Shown piece after piece: positions 42,484 through 51,405 of a stretch of DNA of 64,000 nucleotides. Where the stretch lies: NCBI GenBank assembly GCA_905215385.1, contig CAJMPY010000005.1:39748-103747 (forward strand). The letters are read 5' to 3'. Position 1 is the stretch's first letter; each line of letters opens with the position of its first letter. The stretch is from an uncultured bacterium (GTDB lineage: Bacteria > Actinomycetota > Coriobacteriia > Coriobacteriales > Coriobacteriaceae). The position numbers were made by a program, and so were the translations under genes. The notes below the pieces were generated by a model, which was given only the letters and a program-made list of their open reading frames with translations, was not told the DNA's origin and searched no databases.

Positions 42484-43467
42484 TTACAATTGCGGGCGCG
42501 GCTTTCGACGCAAAAAATCGAAGTGAGTCTCGCTCAAGATAATCGACAGGAAGATAAGCACAAAGCCGGCGAGCAGGCGCGAGGTGAGCGCCTCCCCCAT
42601 CAGCAGCACCGAAAACAACACGCCCGAAGGCGACTCCATCGAAAGGAGCAGCGAGCCCGTCGAAGCCGGGACATGCGCCAGGCCGACGTTTTGGATGAGC
42701 AGAGCCACGCATGTGCAGCCCACCGAGAGAAACGCCATCACACAGATAAAATTCGGCGTCCACACGGACAGAGGCGCCTGGGTCTCGAATAGCAGCGACG
42801 AGATCAGGCTCAGCACGCCATTGCCCACAAACATCCAAAACGTGATGACGTTGATGTCCATTTTGCGACCGTACTTGGCGGTCACCGCCATCTGGATGGC
42901 GAAGAAAACCGCGCCGCCCAGCGTAATGGCATCGCCGATGTTGAACTCGACGCTATCAAGCGCCACCAGGCCAATGCCCGCCAAGCACAGCAGTGCCGCG
43001 CCCAGATTATAGCGGGTGAGTTTTTCGCCGCTCAGAAAATAGCTCGCAAACGGCACAAGGATACAGTACGTGCCCGTCAAAAATGCATTCTTGCCCGCCG
43101 TAGTATGTGCCAGACCGACCGTCTGCAGCGCATAGGCCGCCCACATGAGCACGCCCATACTCAGGCCAACGATCAGGTTGCGAGCGTTGAGGTGCGCGAT
43201 GATGCGCTTGTGGAAGACGGCAAACATGACCAACGCTGCGGGCAGAAAACGTACATAGAGCAGCGCGAACACCGGAATGGTGCCGAGTGCGTCCTTCATA
43301 GTGGTAAAGGAGTAGCCCCAGATGACCGCCACCGAAAGGAGCAGAACCTTCCAGAACAACGGCGAACGAGCACCGGCACCACGGGAGGTGCCGCCCGCAC
43401 CCAGGTCCTCGCGAGCAACAGGGCTATCGGGCATGTTTTCAATTTCGTTGGCAGCGTATTGGGCCAT
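42484..43467 (-). CDS. EamA/DMT-family transporter
   Basis: Protein of 327 residues with a 35-residue hydrophilic N-terminus and ten predicted helices in two EamA repeats (VAVIWGYSFTTMKDALGTIP ... AGIGLVALDS; FAIQMAVTAKYGRKMDINVI ... MESPSGVLFSVLLMGEAL). Members export amino acids or other metabolites; the substrate is unknown. A hairpin terminator preceded by a short Leu/Trp-containing ORF lies about 75-150 nt upstream, a possible attenuator. GAGGATG precedes the ATG. Confidence 0.88.
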   Translation of the reverse strand: MAQYAANEIENMPDSPVAREDLGAGGTSRGAGARSPLFWKVLLLSVAVIWGYSFTTMKDALGTIPVFALLYVRFLPAALVMFAVFHKRIIAHLNARNLIVGLSMGVLMWAAYALQTVGLAHTTAGKNAFLTGTYCILVPFASYFLSGEKLTRYNLGAALLCLAGIGLVALDSVEFNIGDAITLGGAVFFAIQMAVTAKYGRKMDINVITFWMFVGNGVLSLISSLLFETQAPLSVWTPNFICVMAFLSVGCTCVALLIQNVGLAHVPASTGSLLLSMESPSGVLFSVLLMGEALTSRLLAGFVLIFLSIILSETHFDFLRRKPRPQL

Positions 43468-43536
43468 GGAACATCCTCACACTCAAACTGGGCGTGGTGT
43501 CCGCACGCGTATGGCTGCGTGCCGCCTCATGGTCAA

Positions 43537-43573
43537 ATAAAAACGGGACGCGCCGGACCCCCGGCACGCCCCG
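43537..43573 (-). terminator. Intrinsic terminator between the YhgE/Pip gene and the EamA gene
   Basis: Fully paired 13-bp stem with two G-U pairs (minus strand 43573-43561 with 43556-43544), 4-nt loop, tail TTTTTATTTG. It can end the upstream YhgE/Pip transcript or act as an attenuator for the EamA gene, whose start is 70 nt further on. Confidence 0.8.
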
Positions 43574-43600
43574 CTACTGTAGCAACAACCAGCGTTGCAC
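43574..43600 (-). CDS. Candidate leader peptide upstream of the EamA gene (MQRWLLLQ)
   Basis: An 8-codon ORF from GTG 43600 to TAG 43574; an in-frame GTG at 43615 would add five residues (MGWIA). It ends Trp-Leu-Leu-Leu-Gln and its stop codon directly abuts the terminator stem, as in the larA leader. The ribosome-binding site is weak. Candidate only, supported mainly by the parallel with the larA leader. Confidence 0.3.
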   Translation of the reverse strand: MQRWLLLQ

Positions 43601-43667
43601 CGCAATCCAGCCCACTAAAGCGTCAGCAAAGTGAACCTCGATGTTTTGTCAATGTCACGCTGTTGCA

Positions 43668-45857
43668 CTAAATAAGCTTCGTGCTTTCAAGCTTTTCGAT
43701 GATCCAGTCGTTGGCCTTGATGACCGGGCGGCGGAAGACGACGCCCAGGCCCAGCGACGGAATCAGATAGCTCGCCAAGATACCCAGCTCAACCCAGTAC
43801 TCCATATGGTAGGCGCCAGCCATGGCGGCGTGCATGGCGTTGATGCCGTGGGTAAACGGCAGGAACGGGTAGATCGCCCGGAACACGGGGCCGGTCATCT
43901 CGATGGGGAACGTACCGCCTGAACCGCCGACCTGCATGACCAACAGCACGACAGCGAGCGCCTTGCCGATATCGCCAAACGACACGGTGAGCGTGTAGAC
44001 GATATTGGAGAACACGAGACTCGCGACCCAGCCCGCCAGCACAAACTGCAGCGGGTTGTCGCACTGAATGCCAAAGAACAGAATGTCGCCCGCGCACACG
44101 AGCGTTGCCTGCAGCAGGGCCAAACCGCCAAAGAACAGGTAACGGCCCAGATAGATCTCGTGCAGGCGTACGGGGATGAGCTCGTTGATAAGCTCATCGT
44201 CAACCGAGACCTTCATCATGGCCGCCAGAACAATCGAGCCCACCCACAGCGACAAAATCGTGTAGAACGGCGCCATGGCCGAACCGTAGTTGCGGATCGG
44301 ATAGACCGGCTTGCGATCGAGCGCAACGGGGCCAGAAAGCGACACGGCGAGGCCCTCGGGGTCGTTGCCAATCATTGTCTTAATCATGGCCAGGTCACCC
44401 GACATCAGAGCGCTATCAAGCTCGTCCTTAAAAGCGCTGATCTTGTCCGACGCCTTGCCCAACCGATCAGAAGCCTTGTTGACCAGCGTCGCAGCCTTGG
44501 AGAGGCCCTTTGCGAGCGAGCCAGAGGCGTCGGTCAGACCGCTCACGGCGCTATCCAAGTCACCCGAGATACCGTTCAGGGAATCCAGAACGCCCGAAAT
44601 GGTCTTCTTGAGCTCCTTGGCCTTAACCGAGAACGTGGAATCGTAGTCGGACTTGGCTCCCGAGATACCCGCCTTGGCATCGGCGATGGCCTGGTCGACC
44701 TCGGCACGCGAGTTGTTGACCTCCGCCATGCCGTCCGAAAGGGACTTTGCGGTCGCCGTCAGGTCCTTCGCATTGTTGCGGTACTCCACGGCAATTCTGC
44801 CCAGCGACGTCGCAGCGGACTCGAGACCGTCTTTGAGCTTGTCATCACTCACCTGGTCGGCAAGGTTGCGGAGCTGATCGGCCATCGCATCGATATCGTC
44901 AGCACGCGTATTGAGCGCCGCTGCGGCTTCGTTGAGCTGAGACACCGTAAGGTAAACATGCTGATTCGCGGCATCGAATGCCTTCGCAAGCTCGGCGGAC
45001 ACGTTGTCGAACGAGCCCGCGCTTCCGTCAATCGCCGCGTCAACGGCATCGTTGGCGGCCTTGAGCGCTTCCTTGGAATCATTGATGCCGCTCTTGGCGT
45101 GCTCCATCAGCTGCTTCGTCGACTCATCAACGGTGCCCGTCTGCTTGAGCATGCCGCCCGCCGATGTCAGTGAATCGGACGTGGAGCTCAAAATGCCCGC
45201 GAGCGACGTCGCACTCGTCTGAACGTCCTGCAGGTCCTCGACCGAATCGCCCAGCGTCGAGGACAGATTGGCGATAAAGTTGCTCACCTGGTCGGTACTC
45301 ATATAGTCGAGCAGGCTGGACACGGTCTTAAGGCCGATGGTCGTGATGGTCTTGGTAAAGGTCTCGTTGACCTGACTCTGGACGGCGCTCGAACCCTTTT
45401 CAGTCACGATCTGTGCGATGGCGTTGGCCTTCTGGTTCTCATAGAACTCGATATCGGCGTGCTTCACCTCGGTCGAGAAAAGCGTCATCATGTCGGCGCT
45501 AAACGTTTTAGGGATAACGACGGCAGCGTAGTACGCGCCCGACTTAACGCCCTCAATCGCCTTATCGCGGTCGTTGAGGACGACCCAGTCGAAGTTCTCG
45601 TTGCCGCGCAGGGTGGCGGTTACGTTTTCGCCCACGTTGACCTCGACGGGAATCAGATCGCTCTCGTAACCCTCATCGGTGTTGACCACTGCAATCTTAA
45701 GGTTGCCGGTATTGCCGTAGGGATCCCAGCTGCCGGCGATGTTAAACCATGCATAGAGACATGGCACGATGATCAGGCCCATCACGACGACCATGCCGAT
45801 CACGGAGCGAGACACGTTTTGGACATCGCGCTTAAACAGGTGCAGGATGTTTTTCAT
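43668..45857 (-). CDS. YhgE/Pip-domain membrane protein (second of a pair)
   Basis: Protein of 729 residues: one N-terminal membrane helix (GMVVVMGLIIVPCLYAWFNI) followed by the Pip signature SWDPYGNTGNLKIAVVNTDE, a long extracytoplasmic part rich in coiled coil (about 200-480), and a C-terminal ABC-2-type block of five helices. The family includes the lactococcal phage infection protein and B. subtilis YhgE; EsaA of type VII secretion is related. The ATG directly follows the TAA stop of the upstream paralogue, with GGAGGTGAGG, so both are made together. Confidence 0.88.
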   Translation of the reverse strand: MKNILHLFKRDVQNVSRSVIGMVVVMGLIIVPCLYAWFNIAGSWDPYGNTGNLKIAVVNTDEGYESDLIPVEVNVGENVTATLRGNENFDWVVLNDRDKAIEGVKSGAYYAAVVIPKTFSADMMTLFSTEVKHADIEFYENQKANAIAQIVTEKGSSAVQSQVNETFTKTITTIGLKTVSSLLDYMSTDQVSNFIANLSSTLGDSVEDLQDVQTSATSLAGILSSTSDSLTSAGGMLKQTGTVDESTKQLMEHAKSGINDSKEALKAANDAVDAAIDGSAGSFDNVSAELAKAFDAANQHVYLTVSQLNEAAAALNTRADDIDAMADQLRNLADQVSDDKLKDGLESAATSLGRIAVEYRNNAKDLTATAKSLSDGMAEVNNSRAEVDQAIADAKAGISGAKSDYDSTFSVKAKELKKTISGVLDSLNGISGDLDSAVSGLTDASGSLAKGLSKAATLVNKASDRLGKASDKISAFKDELDSALMSGDLAMIKTMIGNDPEGLAVSLSGPVALDRKPVYPIRNYGSAMAPFYTILSLWVGSIVLAAMMKVSVDDELINELIPVRLHEIYLGRYLFFGGLALLQATLVCAGDILFFGIQCDNPLQFVLAGWVASLVFSNIVYTLTVSFGDIGKALAVVLLVMQVGGSGGTFPIEMTGPVFRAIYPFLPFTHGINAMHAAMAGAYHMEYWVELGILASYLIPSLGLGVVFRRPVIKANDWIIEKLESTKLI

Positions 45858-48647
45858 TTATGCCTCACCTCCTTTAGAGTGCTTGCCAAGCGGGGTGGTG
45901 TCCCCGTCGTTTCCGTTTACGTTGTCAGCGCCGTCGGCATCTTGAGCCTTACGATGCGCACCGATATGCGGCAGACGGCTCGTAGGCTGTTCGCCTCCCT
46001 TGGCGCCACGCTCGCTGGCGTTGAGACCAAACATGCGACGGGCGGCAGGGATCGCCGCCGTGTGCTCGCGCATCTCGCGGCGAAGGTCCTCGTCCGAAAG
46101 CGCCGAGATACGCATCTGGGTATTGAGGCTCGCACGGATGTATTCGATGTTGATGAGCCAGCCGCAGATGGCGATAACCGAAATGATCCAGATAACGAGC
46201 AGGATGATCTTGCCGTTATTGTCGATATCGAGCACCGTCGAAAGCACAAAGAGCAGAACCTGCACGCCTACCACGGCGGCAAAACCGCCCTTGATGTAGT
46301 ACGGGTAGCGATGCTCAAACGCCACGGCATGATCGAGCAGCTCGCGACGGTACGAATCCGAATCGAGCATGACGCGCATGGCCGTGCGCAGCGAATAGCG
46401 CTGGCGCGGTAGGTCGTTGGACTCGCAGATCATTAGGCCCGTCGTGGAAAGCTGCTTATCAAAGAGCAGATTGAGGTTGAGCAGCAACGGGCGCAGCTGC
46501 AGACCGATAAAGAGCGCGATGGCAAGGAACACGCCCAGGACGCACAGGTTGAACAGGTAGTTGAACGAATACATGCCACCGACGGTCTCGCGCAGCAGGT
46601 TGATGCCATAAGTGAAGGGCAGCAGCGGATGCAGCCATTGGAAGAAGCCGGGCATCATCTCGATGGGATACATGCCCGACGAGCCGGGGATCTGCACAAT
46701 GACGAGGATGACGCCAATGGCTTTACCGATATGCTTAAACGTGGTGGACAGCGCATAGATGATGTTGACGTAGGTGAACGAAATAGCGATGCCGCCCAGT
46801 ACAAAGAGCAGCGGATTGACGCACTGAACGCCAATGACCAGGTCGCCCACCGTAACGATAATGGCCTGGAACGCGCCCAGGATCACCAGCAGCAGCCAGC
46901 GGCCAAAGTAGCCCTGACGCGCCGTAAAGCTACCGATGCCCTCGCGGTCGACCTCGAGTTTATAGATAGCGATGAGCACATAGCCGCCCACCCACAGCGC
47001 CAGATTGGTGTAGAAGGGCGCGATGCCCGAGCCAAAGCTCTTGACCGGATAGATTGACTTGGACGTCAGCTCAACCGGAGATGCCATGAAATCTGCCACG
47101 TCATTGACGTCGACGTCCATGAGGTCGGCTAACTCGCCCATAGACTCAGAGGTCTGCAGCGCCGCAATGTCATTGGCGGCGGTCGCGAGCTTGTCCTGAA
47201 CCTTGGCAAGGGAGGCGTCGGTTTGGGACAGCGTGGTCTTTGCCTGCTTGAGCGTGGCGTCGAGCTGCGCCAGCGTGCCGCGCGCGCTCGCTATCGTGGG
47301 GGTCATACCCGACACAATGCCGGTCAAATCGCCCGAAACGGCGGCAAAGGAGTCAAGCGCGCTCGAAGCCTTCGGAAGTGCGTTCTGACCCAGATCGGTC
47401 TGAGCCTGACCGAGGTTAGCCGTACCGGTCTGAATTGCCGCGTTGAGTGCGTTGCTCGCGTTCGAGATTGCCGTAGCGTCGTTTGCCATGGCGCTCGACT
47501 GTGCAGAAAGGCCATCCTTGATGCTCTGCAGCTTCTGGTTTTGCTCGCGAAGCGAATCGATGGTCGCTACAATGCGCGCGTCAATTTCCTCGGAACCTGT
47601 CGACGTGTCATTAACGAGAATCTCCAAGTGCCCGATAACGGCCTTATTGTGATCGATCGTCGCCTGGAGAAACTCGAGCGAGTTGTCGATGCGGGTGGTC
47701 GTAGATGTGACCGTACCCGTTAGCTTGCCAATCGCAGCGTTCGCGGAGGCTGACGTCTTGGTGAGTGCAAGGCTACCTTCCGAGAGTGCCTTGGAGAGCG
47801 AGGTGATAGAGTTGCCCGCCGTGGCGCGAGCCTCGCCCAGCAGGTCGTTGCCCTGGGAGATCGCCTGCGTTAGAGAGGGCGCCTGCCCCTGCAGGCCCGC
47901 CAGCGCAGCATCGGCCGAAGCAATCGAGCTGCTCGTCTTGTCGATGGCGGTGTTCATGTCGCCGATGGAATCGCGTACTTCGCCCAGGGTATCAGACGCC
48001 TCGGACACCGAGCCCGCCAGCGAATCCCGGGTCTGGGTCGCCTTGTCTTTAAGGTCGATGCCAGCATCTTTAGCAATGCCCGCGACGGTCTCGCCCACCG
48101 TGGAGACAAACTCCGAGTTGATCTGCTCCTCGATGGTATTGGCGCCAGTGTCGGTGACCTTGGGCGCAATAGCGCTCTTCTTCTCGTTGACGTAGTACGT
48201 GAGCTTGGGCTGATGGTAATTGCCGTCGAGCATCGAGACCAGGTTATCTGAGAAGTTCTTGGGGATTACGATGGCCGCATAGTACTCACCACTCTCGACG
48301 CCCTCTTTGGCATCGGCGGCCGAATCGACGAAGGTCCAGCCCAGCTGATCGTTTTCCTTGAGCTGATCGACGACCTTGTCGCCCGCATTGAGCTCGCCCA
48401 CCAGGTCGTTTTGGGTTCCCTGGTCGTTGTTGGCGATAGCAATCTTGATGCCCTGGGTGTTTCCGTACGGATCCCAGTTTGCCACGATGTTGTACCAGGC
48501 ATACAGCGAGGGAATAACACACACGCCGAGGGTAACCACCAAGGCGACGGGGTTCACGAGCAATCGCTTGATGTCACGCTTAAAGATCGCAAAGGATACC
48601 TTTGCGTTGGATAGTTTGCTGCCGAGACTCACGCTTAGACCATCCAT
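45858..48647 (-). CDS. YhgE/Pip-domain membrane protein (first of a pair, C-terminal extension)
   Basis: Protein of 929 residues with the same order as its neighbour: helix VALVVTLGVCVIPSLYAWYN, Pip motif NWDPYGNTQGIKIAIANNDQ, a coiled-coil extracytoplasmic region, and an ABC-2-like helix block. It then adds about 200 residues with two more helices and a charged cytoplasmic tail. That extra part is absent from the second gene. The pair probably forms a hetero-oligomer; its cargo, if any, is unknown. The upstream 530 bp has repeats and a GTACA/TGTAC palindrome near 48765 that could be a regulator site. Confidence 0.88.
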   Translation of the reverse strand: MDGLSVSLGSKLSNAKVSFAIFKRDIKRLLVNPVALVVTLGVCVIPSLYAWYNIVANWDPYGNTQGIKIAIANNDQGTQNDLVGELNAGDKVVDQLKENDQLGWTFVDSAADAKEGVESGEYYAAIVIPKNFSDNLVSMLDGNYHQPKLTYYVNEKKSAIAPKVTDTGANTIEEQINSEFVSTVGETVAGIAKDAGIDLKDKATQTRDSLAGSVSEASDTLGEVRDSIGDMNTAIDKTSSSIASADAALAGLQGQAPSLTQAISQGNDLLGEARATAGNSITSLSKALSEGSLALTKTSASANAAIGKLTGTVTSTTTRIDNSLEFLQATIDHNKAVIGHLEILVNDTSTGSEEIDARIVATIDSLREQNQKLQSIKDGLSAQSSAMANDATAISNASNALNAAIQTGTANLGQAQTDLGQNALPKASSALDSFAAVSGDLTGIVSGMTPTIASARGTLAQLDATLKQAKTTLSQTDASLAKVQDKLATAANDIAALQTSESMGELADLMDVDVNDVADFMASPVELTSKSIYPVKSFGSGIAPFYTNLALWVGGYVLIAIYKLEVDREGIGSFTARQGYFGRWLLLVILGAFQAIIVTVGDLVIGVQCVNPLLFVLGGIAISFTYVNIIYALSTTFKHIGKAIGVILVIVQIPGSSGMYPIEMMPGFFQWLHPLLPFTYGINLLRETVGGMYSFNYLFNLCVLGVFLAIALFIGLQLRPLLLNLNLLFDKQLSTTGLMICESNDLPRQRYSLRTAMRVMLDSDSYRRELLDHAVAFEHRYPYYIKGGFAAVVGVQVLLFVLSTVLDIDNNGKIILLVIWIISVIAICGWLINIEYIRASLNTQMRISALSDEDLRREMREHTAAIPAARRMFGLNASERGAKGGEQPTSRLPHIGAHRKAQDADGADNVNGNDGDTTPLGKHSKGGEA

Positions 48648-48830
48648 CCTGTCGTTGAATCAAATCGTACTATCAACAACCATTGTACGTAGGCGCTTTA
48701 GCGTCTCGAAGCACAATGGTATTGAGTTTTGCGGGTAGCAATATACTACGAAGATTAGTTAACGTACAGTTGTACAGTATCTCAAATTTCAGCAGGTCGC
48801 AAAACCACAACCCGCACAAATTAACAATCC

Positions 48831-48949
48831 GAATAGTCATCGGGGGCGTTCTTAAACGACCAGTCAAACAAGAACGTCCCCAACGACTACCCATATAAGA
48901 ACGTTCCCAATGACTACTCATTTAAGTCTGTCCCCAATGAGTACCCCGC
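48831..48949. repeat. 27-bp GTCCC repeat cluster (one inverted, three direct copies)
   Basis: Three tandem units start at 48870, 48897 and 48924 (exact 27-bp steps) with the pattern AAGAACGTYCCCAAYGACTA. An inverted copy at 48831-48858 pairs with the first to give a hairpin (GGGG-CGTTCTT with AAGAACG-CCCC). The rest of the gene-free stretch 48648-49178 holds an 8-bp inverted repeat ACCATTGT/ACAATGGT (48677-48719 region), and a 15-bp direct repeat GCAGCGTCGGCCGGT near 49073 and 49139. Confidence 0.7.
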
Positions 48950-49003
48950 CGCAGGTTAAGCATAAGCCAGCGAGCGGGTCGCATTTGAGACAAGGTGACG
49001 TGA

Positions 49004-49035
49004 AACGAAAGGGCGCTGACCTTCTGGTCGCGCCC
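49004..49035 (-). terminator. Terminator downstream of htpG
   Basis: A 10-bp stem with one mismatch (49011-49020 with 49026-49035), 5-nt loop, followed on the minus strand by TTTCGTTTC. A second hairpin with a 12-bp stem (49152-49179) touches the htpG stop codon but has no T-tract. Confidence 0.55.
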
Positions 49036-49178
49036 TTGAAGTTGAACGTCAGATTGTCCAAATGCGGCCCGCGCAGCGTCGGCCGGTCCGGCGCTCGGTA
49101 GAACGGCGGAACCCCCCAATTGCCGCTCTGGCGGGCTTGCAGCGTCGGCCGGTTACGCGGTTTGGTAAAACCGCGTAA

Positions 49179-51203
49179 CTAAAGTAGATCGCAAACAGCC
49201 GCCGCGAAGGCAACGGGGTCCTCGGGGAGGATACCCTCGACCAGCAGGGCCTGATCGTAGAGCAGGCCGGAGTACTGCTTGATCTTGTCGGCGTCACCTG
49301 CCTTCTGGGCAGCGACAAGCTTGTCAAAGACCGGGTGCTTGGCGTTGAGCTCGAGCACGCGCTGGCTCTTGGGCATGCCGTCGGGCGCGCCCTCGGGCCC
49401 CTTCTGGAGCACCTTCTCCATCTCGAGCGAAAGCGGACCCTCGGTGGTGATGCAAGCGGGGGCATCGGTCAGGCGCGCGGAGACGGCAACTTTCTCGACC
49501 TTGTCACCGAGCGCCTCCTTCATAGCGCTAAAGAGGTCCTCGTTTTCCTTGGTGGCGTCCTCGGCCTCCTTCTTCTCGTCCTCGGTCGCCAGATCAAGAT
49601 CGCCAGTCGCAACGTTCTTGAGCTCCAGGTGACGATCCTCGACCTCGGGCTCGGCACCGTCGGCAACGGCCTTTTCGGCAGCCTCGCGGGCGGCGTCGTC
49701 CTCGTAGATCTTGGGCATATCGGCGGCCACGTACTCACGCATAGCCTGGAACGTAAACTCATCCACATCCTGCGTCAGCAACAGCACGTCATAGCCGCGC
49801 TCGAGCACGCCCTTTACCACGGGCATCTTGGCCAAGCGCTCACGCGAGTCGCCGGCGGCGTAGTAGATGGCCTTCTGATCCTCGGGCATGCCCTTGGCAT
49901 ACTCGGCCAGGGTAATCATCTTCTGCTCCTTGGCAGACCAGAACAGTAGCAGGTCGGCGAGCTCATCGGCCTTCATGCCATAGCTCGAGTAGATGCCGTA
50001 CTTAAGGCCGCGGCCAAAGTTCTCAAAGAACTTCTCGTAGGCCTCGCGGTCGTTGTCGCGCATGTCCTCAAGATCGGCAGTGATCTTCTTCTCGACACGC
50101 TTGGCAATGGCCTTGAGCTGACGGTTCTGTTGCAGCGTCTCACGCGAAATATTGAGCGTCACGTCGGCAGAGTCCACGACACCGCGCACAAAGTTGTAGT
50201 AGTCGGGCAGCAAGTCGTCGCACTTCTCCATAATCAGCACGTTGGAACTGTAGAGCGCCAGGCCCTTCTCGTAGTCCTTGCTGTACAGATCGAACGGGGC
50301 GCGACCCGGCACAAACAGCAGCGCATCGTACTCAAGCGTACCCTCGGCATGGAAGCTGATAGTGCGCGCGGGATCGTCAAAGTCGTGGAACGTGGACTTG
50401 TAGAACTCGTTGTAATCCTTCTGCTCAACGTCGGAGCTGCGCTTTTTCCAGATCGGCGTCATGGAGTTGATGGTCTCGAGCTCCTGGTAGTCCTCGTACT
50501 CGGGCTTGTAGTCGTCGCCGGCGTCCTCGGGCTTGGGTTTCTGGCAGCTCTTGCTCACCATCATCTGAATCGGGTAGCGCACATAGTTGCTGTACTGCTG
50601 AATCAGGCTCTTGAGGCCCCACTCGGTCAGGAAGCGATCGTAGGTCTCGGCCTCGCCGTCGGCGTCGAGCTTCTCGTTCTCGCGCAGCGTCAGGATGACA
50701 TCGGTGCCGTGCTCGGCGCGCTCGCCGTCTTCGATGGTGTAACCCTCAAGACCATCAGACTCCCACACGTGAGCGGTGTCCTCGCCATAGGCGCGGCTGA
50801 CGACCTTCACGTGGCTGGCGACCATAAAGGCGGAGTAGAAACCCACGCCAAACTGACCGATGATGTCGACATCGGAACCCTGCTGCTCGGCGTTCTCAGT
50901 CTTAAACTCCTCGGAGCCGGAATGGGCGATGGTGCCCAGATTGCGCTCGAGCTCCTCGGCGGTCATGCCGATACCGTTATCCGAAATGGTGATGGTACGG
51001 GCATCTTTATCAAAGGAAACACGAATAGCCAGGTCGCCCTGGTCGAGCTTGACGCTCGGGTCCTGCAGGCTCTTAAAGTTGAGCTTGTCGACGGCATCGC
51101 TCGCGTTGGAGATAAGCTCGCGCAGGAAGATTTCCTTATTGGTGTAGATGGAGTTGATCATGAGGTCGAGCAGTTTTTTGCTCTCGGTCTTAAATTGACG
51201 CAT
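49179..51203 (-). CDS. htpG: Molecular chaperone HtpG (Hsp90)
   Basis: Cytosolic ATP-dependent chaperone dimer, 674 residues, slightly longer than E. coli HtpG because of an acidic linker near 535-565. N-terminal GHKL domain: NKEIFLRELISNASDAVDKL, ISDNGIGMT, IGQFGVGFYSAFM. The middle domain contains NISRETLQQNRQLKAIAKRV with the Arg that contacts ATP. AAAGGA precedes the ATG. Its leader contains a terminator-like hairpin. Single gene. Confidence 0.96.
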   Translation of the reverse strand: MRQFKTESKKLLDLMINSIYTNKEIFLRELISNASDAVDKLNFKSLQDPSVKLDQGDLAIRVSFDKDARTITISDNGIGMTAEELERNLGTIAHSGSEEFKTENAEQQGSDVDIIGQFGVGFYSAFMVASHVKVVSRAYGEDTAHVWESDGLEGYTIEDGERAEHGTDVILTLRENEKLDADGEAETYDRFLTEWGLKSLIQQYSNYVRYPIQMMVSKSCQKPKPEDAGDDYKPEYEDYQELETINSMTPIWKKRSSDVEQKDYNEFYKSTFHDFDDPARTISFHAEGTLEYDALLFVPGRAPFDLYSKDYEKGLALYSSNVLIMEKCDDLLPDYYNFVRGVVDSADVTLNISRETLQQNRQLKAIAKRVEKKITADLEDMRDNDREAYEKFFENFGRGLKYGIYSSYGMKADELADLLLFWSAKEQKMITLAEYAKGMPEDQKAIYYAAGDSRERLAKMPVVKGVLERGYDVLLLTQDVDEFTFQAMREYVAADMPKIYEDDAAREAAEKAVADGAEPEVEDRHLELKNVATGDLDLATEDEKKEAEDATKENEDLFSAMKEALGDKVEKVAVSARLTDAPACITTEGPLSLEMEKVLQKGPEGAPDGMPKSQRVLELNAKHPVFDKLVAAQKAGDADKIKQYSGLLYDQALLVEGILPEDPVAFAAAVCDLL

Positions 51204-51219
51204 GTGCAGTCCTTTCGCG

Positions 51220-51261
51220 CTACCCCCGTCCGCAAAAACGGCCCGGTTGCCCGAGCCGCAT
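51220..51261 (-). promoter_or_regulatory. htpG leader hairpin with overlapping mini-ORF
   Basis: On the minus strand an 8-bp stem (51258-51251 with 51246-51239) with a GCAA tetraloop is followed by TTTTT, 30 nt before the htpG ribosome-binding site. A TATAAAAT hexamer-like element lies upstream near 51285, so the hairpin would be inside the htpG leader. A 13-codon ORF (ATG 51261 to TAG 51220) spans the hairpin. It may attenuate htpG, or simply terminate the upstream acetyltransferase transcript. Confidence 0.4.
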
Positions 51262-51405
51262 TGCAGACCTGCTATGTTCAGACTTAGATTTTATAACCCA
51301 TTAGCGCGCATATATACATACGGAATCGAAAAACTGTATGTCCGAGCGCTCTGATGCGCCAATTGCCAAGGAGTGTCCCAAACTGCCGGCAGGAAAGGAA
51401 CGTCC

